Below, piece after piece: positions 1-13,268 of a DNA stretch of 64,000 nucleotides (position 1 is the stretch's first letter; the number at the start of each line of letters is the position of its first letter). Position numbers and translations under genes: made by a program. Source of the DNA: Ehretia macrophylla (taxonomy: Eukaryota > Streptophyta > Magnoliopsida > Boraginales > Ehretiaceae). The stretch covers positions 86,918,825 to 86,982,824 of the forward strand of contig CM075764.1 in the NCBI GenBank assembly GCA_037974665.1, in the 5' to 3' direction. The notes beneath the pieces were generated by a model, which did no database searches, had not been told where the DNA came from, and was given only the letters and a program-made list of their open reading frames with translations.

Positions 1-1844
1 GAGGGATATAGTCTATTGGGGCGTGCAATGCAACAGTTAACACGAATAAAGCATTTAAACAACAAAAGAGCAATGTAAATGATAAGTTACCACACATTAA
101 AAATGATACGATTCATTTAACCCCAATACTCTAGAAGTCACTTGATCTTCAATCATGAACCACGAACCTCGATCAATGTGCTGGCATAAACCCCAATCAC
201 ACCAGTGGTTATACTCCAAATGTACCCCGAGAACCCTACAACCCAACACCCCCTGGCAATCTCTGGACCAAGCAAGTAAGGGACTAGAGCACGAAGATCG
301 AATATCCACTGGCAAGCCCTCTACCGCCCAGCCGATATCCAATACATTCGCCCCTGACACTATGGTTGAGCAACCACTATGCAATGCACTTTAACAATTG
401 GCAATACAATAACATTGTAAAGCAATAACATTTAGGAGGGACAACAAAGTAGGTTGCCCTCGAAAACAATTATAATATAAGCAATAGTACGAAATCAACT
501 AAACGAACATAAGGGGTAAGTTGCATATTTTCCATTAAACCTTTACCAAAAGCTCATAATCAATCTAAAAGTACATTTAAACAACTAACAAACATTAACT
601 AGGTCATAGATCTGCAAAATAATCCATTTTCCATTTTTTTCCCTTTATAACCTAAGCCATTTGATTCCAATTCACAAGGAAATGTTCCAAATTCACGAGG
701 AAGCTATACTATACTTCTAAATATCCCTTATAGCATCCCTTCGACCCTCGAAGTTACCCAATTACCCACGTTTAACACAAAAGCCCCAATTAGCCCCTTA
801 TGAGTTTGTACTACATGTACCCTAATCGGAACTCAACCAAGGTTTAGCAAAGCATATATAGCACCTATATAGTCTAAGAATACCAAATGTGAAGGCCAAA
901 TCAACCCAGATTCGTATTACACACGAAATCCCTTTTAAAAAGTCTCCTACTTCGCATTTTAGCCAAGTTTTGAGAAATTCAACCTCAAAGGGCTATTAAT
1001 CTATCTTTATTAACATCTATGGCACCTATTTGAAGCAATGAATCAAGCTATAATGCACAACTTCTCAAAACCCTAAAAAAAGTCATTATTCATGCCCTAC
1101 AAATCACCGGACGAATTAAACCGGTTAAAAAGCGAAATCATAACATAAATGTGGTCTCTAACACTTATATACAACATATATAACCTACTTTAAGCATTCC
1201 ATAACCATTTAATAGCAAATCTAGAAATTCAAGAAAGTTACAACATTTTAAAAATGCCAAAAACACATGCAAATCCCTTACCTATTGCACGTAGAGGCTA
1301 CTAGGAAGCTAGAAGACACTCAAAATCACTTGTTCCTAGCTTGCAAGAGCCTAAATCCAAGGTTTGAGGAGAAAAATCTCTTCCTTTTCCATTGTTGCTG
1401 CTATCGGGTTTGGAGGGCTGATTTTTTTTATTTTTGCTATTTTTTTTCTATGTTATGAGTGAAATGTGATATATAAATGGCATTTTAATTAGTGGGGCTG
1501 ATTTGGTATTTTAGTAAATGCTCAAAACTAACTAAATTATGCTTAAAATGCACTTAAAATGTTAATTAGTTCAAAAATAATGTTTAGACTATGTAATACT
1601 ATTCACGCGAACCAATAAAATATTTTCTAAATGAACATTCCTAACACATTTTGTTCAAACTCACATTTTGCTCATTCCTAAAATAATGACTATAGTTTAG
1701 GAAAAATGCTAATTTGAAGAAAATAAGCAGTTGAAAATTGTAATGAATAGTAGTAAAAGAAATAACAAGTAGTTGCACAGTAAAAATGCACAAATAGTGA
1801 ATGCAATAGTAAATAGAAGTACGGCAAAGTTCTAGGGCGTTACA
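1..1844 (-). mobile_element. Partial Tekay-like gypsy LTR (family A)
   Basis: Read on the minus strand, this begins with TGTAACGCCC at 1844 and runs off the left edge of the window. It matches the first 1.8 kb of the plus-strand LTRs at 36097 and 45868: the same opening, the same low-complexity middle, and the block around 290-390 that corresponds to 37560-37680. It abuts the reverse transcriptase fragment of a plus-strand gypsy element, so it is either a nested solo LTR or the end of an inserted element. The second target-site copy would lie outside the window. Confidence 0.75.
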
Positions 1845-3103
1845 CAGGTACGGCCACTATGAATTTGTTGTCCTGCCATTTGGGTTGACAAATGCTCCAG
1901 CCGCCTTTATAGATTTCATGCAAAGAATGTTTAGACCATATCTTGACCAATTTGTTGTGATCTTTATTGATGATATATTGGTGTATTCTAAATCTGAGGG
2001 AAAGCATGAAGAACATTTAAGAATTGTGTCGCGAACATTGCAGGAACACAAGTTATTTTCCAAATTTAGCAAGTGCGAATTCTGGTTGAAACAGGTAGCC
2101 TTTTTGGGCCATATAATTTCATAGGAAAAAATATATGTTGATCCTGGGAAAATTGAAGTTGTGATGTCCTGGAAAAGACCCGAAACTGTGATGGAAGTTC
2201 GTAGTTTCCTAGGGTTGGCTGGTTATTACAGGCAATTTGTTAAGGATTTTTCCAAAATTGCTGGGCCATTTTGCTTCTTAACTCAAAAGAAAACTGTATT
2301 TAACTAGGATGACAAATGTGAAGCCAGTTTTCAGGAATTGAAGAAGAGACTTACCACTGCACCTATTTTTGCATTGCCTGAGGGGACCGATAATCTGGTA
2401 ATTTACAGTGATGCTTCAAAATAAGGTTTGGGCTGCGTACTTATGCAAAATGGTAAGGTGATTGCTTATGCCTCGAGAAAGTTAAAGCCCTACGAACTTA
2501 ATTATCCTACACATGATCTTGAGCTTGCTGTTGTTGTCTTTACTTTAAAGAAATAGCGACATTACTTGTGGGGTAATAAATTTGATATATTTATTGATCA
2601 CAAAAGTTTGAAATATCTATTCTCTCAAAAGGATTTGAATATGAGGCAAAAGCGCTGGCTAAAGTTGTTGAACGACTATAACTGCACTATTAGCTACTTG
2701 CCAGGTAAAGCTAATACTGTTGCAGATGCATTGAGTCGGAAAGCTACTGTGGCCAGTTTGATTATAAAGAATTGGGAAACTATGGAGGAGTTGTGTTTGT
2801 GGAAACCAGAGGCTTTAGAAACAGGTATTCAGTTTGCAAGTCTGCAAATTGAGTCTTTGCTGTTGTCCAGAATCAGGGAAGCACAACAGTCAGATCCTCA
2901 GTTATTGAAGATTATTGAGAAGTCCAAAGGGGGAGAGTCCAATTTCAAGCTGCATGATGATGGACTACTCAGGTATAAGAATAGAATTTGCATTCCTAGT
3001 GGTTCAACTGTAAAGGTTGAAATTCTTGTTGAGGCTCATAGTACCAAATACACTATCCACCCTGGTAGAACCAAGATGTACAGGGACTTGAAACAAAGCT
3101 TCT
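1845..3103 (+). pseudogene. Ty3/gypsy pol fragment: reverse transcriptase (C-terminal half) and RNase H
   Basis: One reading frame (position mod 3 = 1) gives the end of a gypsy reverse transcriptase. It has [12 protein letters not shown], the FIDDILVYS catalytic motif near 1960 and [13 protein letters not shown] near 2090. It continues into RNase H with YSDAS near 2406 and [20 protein letters not shown]. The N-terminal RT is lost at the boundary with the LTR at 1844. In-frame stops lie at 2122, 2305, 2422 and 2554, so it is inactive. The downstream linker (ADALSRKA, near 2730) leads toward integrase. It is closely related to the pol at 40494-45790 and is assigned to the Del/Tekay-like chromoviruses by similarity to that better-preserved copy. 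A solo LTR at 3104 interrupts it; the frame resumes at 5530. Confidence 0.9.
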
Positions 3104-5529
3104 TGTAACGCCCCAACTCGACCCCTCCTACAATCAGTCAGGACGCAACGGAATTTCGGCAGTATAACGACAGTAATTAGGACTTTGAGGCTCTGAACCA
3201 ACCTCTTCGCAACTCATACAACCAACTCCACAAACAATTCAACAATTAAACAACACAACTGCAATATACATTAAACATTCTTTTACACATTGCATCCATA
3301 GGTTATACGTCTCCGTTCCAACAACATACATTTACTATATAACATACATTTTCAAAATAGATTATAACCAATCTAGCAACCTAATCATGTTCTAAAACAA
3401 GACTACTAAGCTAGTAACATTTAATCCATTATCTTTACAACATCTTATACATCATAAACTTCTACGTAAATATAAACCAACTAGTTTTAATATACAAGAT
3501 AACAAAAGAGTACAACATCTCAGATATCTAGGACAAGACTCTGCCACATAGGACTCGTCCACATATGGCACATTCTCAACTTCCAAAGGCACGTACCCGT
3601 AATCTTGTTCAATATCACCTGTATGCATGCAATAATTGAGAGTGAGCTTATATAAACAAGCTCAGCGAGGATTCAACAGATCTCTTAATAGTATTTACTA
3701 TACTCTTTGAAAATCATCCTTTGAGTAGTAAACAGATAATAATCATCAATAACAATATAAGTACATTAGTAATAATAACTAATCAATAAAGGATACTCTA
3801 GTTGGTGTAGCTCCAAACGCGATCACAAACTCAACTATCTTTTTATAACTCCCCATTACTCACGCACCCAAGGTACCTCACTAGCCCCTCCCTCCATGGC
3901 ACCTCCGCCATGCGAGTTGGGGGTAGCCTATGATAGTCATGCCGTTATCAACCCGACAGCCCGACGCTGCTAGAGAGGTGGTACACACATACCAAGACTC
4001 ATGACAATAATAATAATCATTCATATCTCAGGAAGACAACAAAGTAGGTTGCCTATCTCCCGGCTTCATCAATAATCAATAATCAACTAATAACATTTCA
4101 ATAACATATCATCAACTAAACAATTAACAACTCAATAACTAGGTTAGATGACAAAGTAGGCCATCCAACTTAACATGCATTAAACCACACAATCAGCCCT
4201 ACTCTACCCACCCACAACACATGATTCAATCACTCAAACAACACCCAAACACCCATAGATAATATTTCAACATTTTAAAGAAAGACAACCTGAACTTCTA
4301 AAAGTCATAACTTACATTCTACTAATCCAATGACTTCTAAACCAGTTTCTATCACTCACCCACTCAAGCAACTACATTAGTCCCCTCAGAAACCAACCAC
4401 AATCCATCCAAATTATGCCAACAGCCCTAAAACCTCAATGGACCATGGCTGAAATTTTTGGACTTTCACCTCGACATCGCAATCAAAATTTCAGCATTAC
4501 AACATTACAACCACGTATTTAACCAACTTTTAGAAAGTAACAGCAACCAATTCCAACCACCACAACTCTAATTATTCAACAAATGGCCAAATTATCAACT
4601 TTAATACCCGAAAAATAAAATTACATGCTACCACGGTTCAAAACTACTATAAACCCATTTAATCAATCCTTAGCATCCACTGAGCAATAATATAACATCA
4701 ATTTAACATTTCAATGGCTAAAAATTCAATTATATGAATTAACATAAAAATGACATTTTGAGATCTAGAATTTTTCTCTCACCTTTGATGTTATTTGATG
4801 CAAGAAAGGTGTAGAATGGATGCCCAAAAAGTGCAATCAAACTTTGGTTCAAGATTATTGGCTTTGTATTGCAATTTCTATGAGAAAATTTGATAAAAAA
4901 ATCAAGCAAAAATGGCTCCTTGAGTTTCGGCCATGTGTGTGAGTTTTGAGTATGTTTGAGCTTTGTTTTATGAGCTATTTTTAGTATATTATGCATAATA
5001 AGGCAAATCAACAAAATAATGCAAAGTTAAAGTTGATTCATTTAGTCTTGTAATTGTTTTTCTAGTCTTTTAATTTAGTTTCTTGACTATTTTTGCTCAC
5101 AACATACAATTGACACTTAGACTAATTTAAGTAGAATATTTTTGGGTGACAACAATTTTTTTATGCAAAGACTTTCACCCGACTCAGTTAAAAATACGAT
5201 TTTTACAAAACAAAGTGTAAAAACCTTTAAAATTTCAAAGCCGATTTAAAATCTATTTTAATCAAACACGGGTCTATTAATAACCAAGGATTAGGTTTTA
5301 AAATGTTTAAAACACCCGTGTAAAAATTTTAACAGATGTGTGTTCAAAATACTATTTACAAAAATCGTCGATAAAATTTCTGATGTCGTTTTTGATGAAA
5401 ATATCATGAATGCACACTTAGCATGTAATAGGAATATAAATCATAGAATTAGCACATTCTAATTCATATAATACATAAACAGGTCAAAACACGTAAATCG
5501 AGGCAAAGATAAAAATATGGGGTCTCACA
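3104..5529 (-). mobile_element. Solo LTR, gypsy family B, with CTTCT target-site duplication
   Basis: A 2426-bp LTR-like unit starts TGTAACGCCCC and ends TCTCACA. It splits the gypsy zinc-binding/integrase junction exactly, and CTTCT occurs on both sides (3099-3103 and 5530-5534). No internal coding region is present, so it is a solo LTR left by LTR-LTR recombination. The orientation is minus because the complete family-B element at 52367-59881 places its polypurine tract next to the TGTGAAACC end. Relatives are 8061-10499 (plus) and both LTRs of 52367-59881. It contains two copies of the ACAAAGTAGG motif (4039 and 4151). Confidence 0.92.
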
Positions 5530-6769
5530 CTTCTGGTGGAATAATATGATGAAAGAGATAGCAGATTATGTGGCTAAATTTTTGACTTGCCAAAAGGTTA
5601 AGGCTGAGTATCAGAGACCTGCGAGATTGTTGCAACCATTGGAGATTCCTGTATGGAAATGGGATCAGGTTACTATGGACTTTGTATCTAATTTGTCGAG
5701 ATCACCGCGAGGTAATGATTCCATGTGGGTTGTGGTTGATAGGTTGACAAAAACCTCACATTTCATTGCTACAAAGAAAACAGAGACTCTTGATAAACTG
5801 GCTGAGTTATATGTTAAAAACATTATGAGATTGCATGGGGCTCCAACTAGTATAGTATAGGACAGGGATCCTAGGTTCACATCATAATTCTGGCAGAAAC
5901 TACAGAAGGCTTTGGGGACTAATTTGAGTTTTAGTAATGCATATCACCCGCAGACAGATGGTCAATCTAAGAGAACTATCAAGATACTGAAGGACATGTT
6001 GCGAGCTTGCATTCTGGATTTTGATAAAAGTTGGGAAAGGTATTTACCTCTTGCAGAGTTTGCTTATAATAACAGTTATTAGGCTACCATTGGAATGGCG
6101 CTGTACGAGACACTCTAGAGGCAAAAATGTAGATCCCCGTTGTATTGGGACGAGGTAGGTGAAATAAAAAGTGTTGACGTAGCTATTCTAGCTGAGATGA
6201 TGAAAATGGTTGATAATGTGAAAGTTATAAAGAAAAGAATGCTCACGGCTCAAAGCCGACAGAAAAGTTGTGTTGATAGATGCCAACGTAACTTAGTGTT
6301 TACAGCGCGTGATCGTGTGTTCTTCAAAGTCTCTCCGCGTAAAGGTCTGATTTGACATGGAAATGGAGGTAAGCTCAGTCCTAGATATGTGAGACCGTTT
6401 GAGATTATCGAAATGATTGGTGATTTGGCTTACAGGTTGGCACTACCTCCGAGTTTGGGCAAAGTGCATGATGTATTCCATGTGTCGATGTTGAGAAACT
6501 ATCAGCCAGATTCTTCGCACATTCTAGAGCCGGAACCGTTGGAAATTAGTGAGACTTTGACTTATGTTGAAAAGCCTCTTCAAGTGGTTGATAGGAAGAT
6601 CCAAGAGCTCAGAACTAAGAGTATTCCTATGGTGAAAGTTCTTTGAGATCATCACGGAGTTGAAAATGCCACTTAGGAGCGGGAAGATCATATAAGAGAT
6701 AAATACCCAGAGCTGTTTGCCGAAATATTTAAGAATTGCGTGGACGCAACTAGTTTAAGGGGAAGAGGG
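5530..6769 (+). pseudogene. Ty3/gypsy integrase with chromodomain-like tail
   Basis: This continues the pol of 1845-3103 after the solo LTR. Visible parts are the end of the zinc-binding domain (LTCQKVKAEYQRP), the core with MDFV (first Asp) and DRDPRFTS (second Asp), then the YHPQTDGQS segment. The third catalytic residue, normally Glu right after QS, is Lys here (near 5970). The C-terminal part has LALPPSLGKVHDVFHVSML and a chromodomain-like end around 6590-6680 (KVL, stop, DHHGVENAT). Stops are scattered through it, for example at the end of the ORF at 5860, near 6082, 6117 and 6353, and in the tail. It is an inactive remnant of the same element whose 3' LTR starts at 6770. Confidence 0.9.
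6757..6769 (+). other. Polypurine tract of gypsy element 1
   Basis: The purine run AAGGGGAAGAGGG lies immediately before the 3' LTR. This is where plus-strand DNA priming occurs in LTR retrotransposons. The equivalent site in the second gypsy element is at 45861-45867. Confidence 0.7.
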
Positions 6770-8060
6770 TATGACGCTCGGGAAATCTCACTACATTCTT
6801 AATTAGTTGTTGCATATTTACTTGAGCATTTTTATGTGCATTTTTTTTTGCTTATTTACTTTATTAGTGGGGTACTATTCATAAAAAAATTTAACTGTCT
6901 AAATTGCTCGGTTTAATATTTTTCCTAGTTAGTACAACTTATAAAAGGAATCGGGAACTTGTAGTTTTGAACTTTGGAGGTCGGGAACATGCATTTGAAA
7001 AATATTTCGTGTTTCGTGGAATAGTGTAACATTAGTATAAACATTAGTTAGCTAACTAGTCTTTTAATTTGAGTTTTTAGCATAGTTTGACCAAGTAATG
7101 CTAGCATTTGACCTTTAATAAAATACCTACATATACATATATAACTAATATACCACATATACATGCAATACTCATCAAAACAAATCAAACAATGCCCAAA
7201 ATACCCTATCCCCAAACCCGATGGCATCCTAGGAGAGAAATGAGAAGATTTCAACTTCTAGCTTTGCAAATTTGATCCCTTGGCTTGCTTTTAAAGGTCT
7301 TTGGGGCACTTAGGAGCTTCAACCACTTGCCTACAACCTTTAAATTGTGAGGGAGTTTGCATTTTAATTGGTTTAAAGTTTATATCAACTTTTACAATTT
7401 TGTAATTTGTTGGTTATGGCTATAGATATGCTCATATATTGTGGTATACATGCTTATTGTGATCTATAGACCATGTTTGAGTAGCTAGTTAACAACCTCC
7501 ATAGTTGAAAGCTTGAATTGCACAAAGAATATGATGAATAGTAACGAATTTTAGGGTTTTACTATAACTTGCTATTTAGAGTGAATTGATGTTTCCTTTA
7601 GGTCCTTTAGACATTATTGAAACTAGTTAGAAGCTCACTTGTAGTTAGATTGCTTAGAATTGAGTTAAAATGCAAATTTAGTTAACTTTTACAAGGGGGT
7701 TTTTCACGAAACATAATCTGGGCACGTTTGGACTTTAGATTAGGTATCTTTGGGGCATGGAAGCACTTTTGGTGCTTTTCTTACATAAAATTGGGGTCCG
7801 AATAGGGTAGGTGTAGTTAAAACTCACTTAGGGCCTTCCCGAGCTTTTGTCTCCAAAGCCGATTTTCAGAGCCTAGGTAGGTATCTTTTGGCCTTCCTAG
7901 GAATGTAGAATGATTGGATTGTGGATTTGGGACCTTGAATTTTGTGTAGAACAAGAATTGCATAGTTAACAAAGGGAAAAAAGTGATAATGGATACCTTT
8001 GTGCTTATATGAGCTCGTAGATGTGTTGCTATGTATTTATATGTTTGTCTAAAGTATAAT

Positions 8061-10499
8061 TGTGAAACCCCACTTTCCTGCTTATATCGTTTTACGTACT
8101 ATACCTCATTTTGCGTGCATATGATCTGTTTATGTGCTATAGGACCTAGAAAGTTATAATTTTGATGTCAATACTCCTAATACGTGCTAAATGTACATTC
8201 ATAAAATTTTCATCAAAAACGGAGTCAGAAATTTTATCGTCGATTTTCAATTAATAGTGTTTTCGAAACACGTCCGCTAAAATTTTGAAACTGGTCTTTT
8301 TAACCCTTCTAGACCTAGTCAACGGACTTTAATAGACCTGTGTTTGATGAAAACGGTTTTAAAATTGGCTTAAGAATTTATTAGGGTTTTTACACTGACT
8401 TTTGCGAAAATCGAGTTTTAAACCGACTCGGGTGAAATTGTTGGATTGTAAAACTTCTTGTCACCTAAAAATAATCCACTTGAGATATCTTGGGGGTTGC
8501 ATAATTATTTTGAGCCTTAGTGAGCAATAAAATGAGTTTAAAGTCAAGAAAACACAAAAATGCCAATTTAAATTAACTTTGACTTTATATAATTATTGAC
8601 CATATAAGCTTATATCACCTACACACACTCACACAACACAAAAACACCATCACAAACACACACATTGCCGTGAGAAGGAGGAGAGAAAAAGAAAATAGAT
8701 TTCAAAGCTTTTCAATCCAATTTTTCAAAGAAAAACTTGGTTTTTGTCCGTAGAACTTCGCACCGACTTGGATTCTGCTTGTTGGGCACACATAGCACGC
8801 ATTTCTAGGCTTATATCGCATCAAAGGTGAGAGAAAAATTCTAGATCTCAAAATGTCATTTTTATACTTTTGCTCATAAATGAAAATTTAACCGTTAGAA
8901 TTGAAATCTGATGATAGATTATTGCTCCTTGCATGCTAGGGATCATTTTGATGCAATACTACAAATTTCTGTCGGATGTAGCATAATTTTTATTTTTCGG
9001 GTATTTAATTTTGATTAAAATGTTCAAAGTTGAATTAAATGAGTTGTGTTGATCGAAATCGATTGCCGTCGATTTCTAAATACTTGATAATTACGTGTTA
9101 GCGCTGTTGTAATGCCGAATTTTTGATTACATTGTTCGTGTGAAAATCCGGAAAATCCAGCCAAGACATCCTAGGGTTTTAGGGTTATCGGGCATGATTT
9201 GGAGGTGTTATGGTGGATTTTCGAGAGGGCTAATGTAGTAGGTTGAATGGGTGAGTGATAGAAACTGATTTGGCAATGTTTGGATTAGTAGATTGTAAGT
9301 TATGAATTTTAGAAGTTTAGGTTGTCATTCTTTAATTTCTTGAACGATGCCTTTAGATGGTTGGGTGGTGTTTGAGTGTTGAATGGTGAGTTGTTGATGA
9401 GTAATTTAGGGTTTAATTGTGTATATAATGCATGTCCGGTTAGATGGCCTACTTTGTCATCTAACTTCGTTGTTTGTTATTTAATTAAATATTGATGTTA
9501 TATTGATGTTATTGATTGATTATTATTGAGTTCGGGAATCGGGCACTTTTGTTGCTGATCTCCCAATTGATTGATTGATGATTGATTGATGATTGATGAT
9601 GATTATGGAGTCTTGGTATGTGTGTGCCACATCTCGGGCAGCGTTGGGCTGTCGGGTTGATAACGGCATGACTGCCATAGGCTACCCCCAGCTCGCATGA
9701 CGGAGGTGTCATGGAGGGAGGGGCTAGTGAGGTACCTCGGGTGCGTGAGTAACTGGGAGTTATAAGAAGAACGGTTGAGATCGTGATGGCGTTTGGAGCT
9801 ACACCAAATAGAGTATCCTTTATTGAATGGTTATATAGTTATGTGATGATAATGTTATTATTGTTGTTGTGTGTTTACTTGCTCAAAGGACTAAATCCAA
9901 GGAGTATAGTGAATACTGTCGAGATCAATCGGATCCTCACTGGGCTTATGTATATAAGCTCACTCTCTATTATTGCATGCTTACAGGTGTTGCAGAGCCG
10001 GATTACGGGTACGTGCCTCCTGAGGAGGAAAATGTGCCTTACGTGGACGAGTCATATGTTCCTGAGTCTTATCAATGATTCTATGTTGTTTAATGTCATG
10101 TACATTAGCTTAGTAGACTTTTATATGCTTTATGGTTCTTATTGTAATAGATGTTGAAAAGATGATGATCCAAATGATGTTAACTTAGTGGCTTTCTTTT
10201 GTCTATGGTTAAGTTGTTAGATGGGTCTCAACTTATTTTTGAAATGTATGATAAGGTTGAGGTATTGTATATTATATTGGAACGGAGGTAGATAATGAGG
10301 ACTGATTATTGTATATTATAGTTATGTTATGTGTTGTTATGCTGTTGAGGAGTTGTTGTTTGTATGGTAATGGAATGGGATGTTTAATGTTATTAATAAG
10401 GTTGGTTTGGAACCTCAGTATTCTATTTATTGTCGTTATACTACCGAAATTTCGTTGCGTCCTGACTGATTATAGGAGGGGTCGAGTTGAGGCGTGACA
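8061..10499 (+). mobile_element. Solo LTR, gypsy family B, with ATAAT target-site duplication
   Basis: A 2439-bp unit starts TGTGAAACCCC and ends GGCGTGACA. It is flanked by ATAAT at 8056-8060 and 10500-10504. It is the reverse-orientation relative of 3104-5529 and of the LTRs of 52367-59881. It lies inside the 3' LTR of gypsy element 1, so it inserted later. No internal domain remains, which makes it a solo LTR. The CCTACTTTGT motif is at 9448. Confidence 0.92.
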
Positions 10500-10526
10500 A
10501 TAATCATGCAAATTAAGAAGTTTGTG

Positions 10527-10528
<2 letters not shown>

Positions 10529-10584
<56 letters not shown>
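10529..10584. repeat. (AT)n microsatellite
   Basis: An uninterrupted AT dinucleotide run of roughly 28 units lies in the interrupted LTR, followed by a short imperfect extension. Tyr-Ile-rich reading frames across it are artefacts. Confidence 0.95.
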
Positions 10585-10586
<2 letters not shown>

Positions 10587-11757
10587 ATATATATGTCATT
10601 TGGCTCTTTTATGCTTATATCATCAGTTGTGTATATTGTGGTTAATTGTGAAGGCGGTCTACTTTGTCGTCCCTCTTATATATTATTTGGAAATCTTGGC
10701 TCTTGTAAACTTGATTTGGTTTGCGCAACCTATTCGGGTATGGTAGTGTCGAGTAACACGGGCGGCATCAGGCTTGCCGTGCTCCCTCGGCTACCATGGT
10801 TTCCCAGTCCCTTTATCGCTGAGGCATACGCCCCTACCCCAGAGGCGTGGTTCACCTCGTTGGGGCATACATACCTACTTCGGGAGATATGGGTCGTAGG
10901 ATTGGGGTACATCCGGAGCACCCTATTATGGAGGAATAAGGGATTTGTCAACACTTGCTTGAAGATCTTAGCTCGTGGCTCATGATTGAAGACAAGTGGA
11001 ACCGTATCCTTTTTATATGTGGTTAAATACTTGTCTAATTAGTTTTGTTATTTTGTGTTGTATATGTTGCTATCTTTGTTGCATATTATGTTGTACGCCC
11101 CGGTATCCTGCATCACCTCCCTCGCTGGGCAACATTGTTGCTCACTCCAATTTAACATATTTTAGGAGAAGCAGATGTGAACCCCCAGCTAGTAGCGGTA
11201 GAAGAAGAGGAAGAAGTACAAGTAGAACAACTTCCGTGATTTTCTTATGTGCTAGGGTTGGCTATTATGTGCGGCTTGTATGAAGATGTTTGGTTGTTGT
11301 TCATTTTGAGACCCTTGGGATCTTGCATGTAATTGAAAGTTATAATCTTGTATGGTTGGATAGCAAAGTAGTTGGCATGTAATAGTTGATACTAGTCATT
11401 TACTTCTTATATTGCATGCTTGTGTCATAAGGTAGGCTAATGGAGAATTTATTATATAAGCATAACTTGTAGTTATAATTAGAGTGGTAAGACAAGTTAG
11501 TTTTTGTAAAGTTGTTATAAACAAATCTTGCATGCTTGTATGATGCTTTTGTTGAATTCCAAGGCTCGGATGGCCTTGAGGAGTTGGTTGGCTATGTTAA
11601 TCTTGAAAGATAGGTTGTATGAGATGGTTGATTGTAGTTCAGGAGTTGTATGTGACTATTTACAGGTATCAGTTTAGTCCACGATACAGAAGAGATTCTG
11701 TCTGTGTACCGGGTCCGGACTTGACCTGTAGCGTGGGGTTGGGTTCAGGGCATTACA

Positions 11758-13268
11758 ACCATGTCCGAGAAGGATGCGTAACCCGAATCATGATCACGAG
11801 AACTAAGTAGCATCAATAATCACATTTGAGGGACGACAAAGTAGGCCGCCATCGCAATTAGTCACAATATAAACTCTAAACATGAAATAACCATATGAGC
11901 ACAAAGGAGTAAATATCATATCTTTTCCCACGAAACACCACAAGTAGCTCAAATATACTTTAGACATGCATTTAGACATACAATAGACAACTACAAGTTA
12001 ATACAAGTGCTAAACAATCAAGTTTCCACATTTTCCCCTTTGTTACCCTAAATCATTTAGCTCCAAACCAAAAGCTAGGGTTCAAGATTACCAAATTAAC
12101 CATACTACGTCTCTAAGAATACTAAAAGATACCTATCCAAGCCTTAAAACCCCACTTTGGAGACAAAAGCTCGGGAAGGCCCCGAGTCGATTTTAACTAC
12201 AACTACCTTAACCGCCCCTCATACCAACGCAACGAAAGCACCAAAAGTGCTTCCATGCCTAGTAGGTACCTAATCTAAGTTTCAAATATGCCCGGATTAC
12301 ACTTTATGAAAAAACCCCATTTAAATTTTAGCTAAATTCGTATTTTAATCTAATTTCGGGCAAATCAACTACACACAAGCATTTAACTATGTTCAATAAC
12401 ATCTAAAACACCTATAGGAAGCACAAGATTGATCTAATTAGCCATTTATAGCAAAACCCTAGAATTGAACACTATTCATCATCTCTTTCAAGTGATACAT
12501 ACATTCAACCGTGGAATAAACTACTACACATCACAAATAAGGTATACATAGCATGTAAAAGGTGTCTCATACAATATTAGAGCATCATATAGGCCAATAA
12601 CAACAATTCAAGAAAAATTGAAACTCGAGCATAAACTTATAACATCAAATTATGCAAAACTCCCTCACCTCCAAGAGCAATAGACATTAGGATGATGCTT
12701 GTGTGAGGTAGAAATCACTCCTAGATGCAAGCCTAGAGCCAAAACTTGAAGAAAATTTGAAGTTTCCTTCTCCTTTTTCTTGCTTAAGGCCGACGGCCAA
12801 AATGGGGACTTGGGGGGGTATTTTCTTATTTGTTTTGTGTGTATCTAGCATGCATATATGATATATATATATATATCATATATATATATATATCATATAT
12901 GCATGCTAGATACACACAAAACAAATAAGAAAATACCCTCCAAGTCCCCATTTTGGCCAAAATATCATTTAAAAGACTAACTAGTTGCAACTAATGTTAT
13001 CCTCTAAATTTTACTATTTATACGAACCAAGTTTCATTTTTCTAACACATGCTCACGGCACCCAAAGCTCAAAACCTCAAGTTCTTGATTCTTTTTATAA
13101 GTCATACTACCCAGAAAAAATATTAATTTGAGCAAATTAGCCAGTCAGTTTTTTATGAATAGTAACCGTCAAGTAATGCATATTTAAACTAGAATTAAAG
13201 CACATTAAAATGCACAAAGAATATGCAACAGTTATTTATAAATATGATACAAATTCTCGGGCGTCACA
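11758..13268 (-). mobile_element. Truncated gypsy LTR fragment
   Basis: Read on the minus strand it starts TGTGACGCCCGAG at 13268, the typical family-A LTR start. It carries the ACAAAGTAGG motif at 11836 and is cut at 11757/11758, where the 3' LTR of gypsy element 1 ends. Probably element 1 inserted into this older LTR and the remainder lies left of the window. It contains the long palindrome at 12795-12958. Confidence 0.7.
12795..12958. repeat. 164-bp near-perfect palindrome (foldback)
   Basis: The sequence from GGCCAAAATGGGGACTTGG to its reverse complement ending CCATTTTGGCC is self-complementary over about 80 bp per arm. The two arms meet in alternating AT/CATATATG sequence. The only clear defect I see is in the G run, seven G on the left against GGAGGG on the right. 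Such an arm could extrude as a cruciform or transcribe a long hairpin RNA. It could also be an inverted-duplication or assembly artefact. Confidence 0.9.

Larger units (their letters stand above)
6770..11757 (+). mobile_element. 3' LTR of gypsy element 1, interrupted by a solo LTR
   Basis: The LTR begins at the polypurine tract (TATGACGCTCGG, apparently a mutated TGTGACGCCCGG) and ends near 11757 with GGGCATTACA. Subtracting the nested unit (8061-10499 plus a 5-bp duplication) leaves about 2.54 kb, which matches family-A LTR length. The segment 10620-10985 carries the CTACTTTGT motif and the TTTGCGCAACC block also seen near 49540. ORFs in this stretch, including a Tyr-Ile run from an AT microsatellite, are not genes. 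Confidence 0.8.

Noticed and set aside
10494..10985. ORF with a long Tyr-Ile run
   Set aside because: It is created by the AT microsatellite at 10529-10584 and continues through LTR sequence; not a gene.
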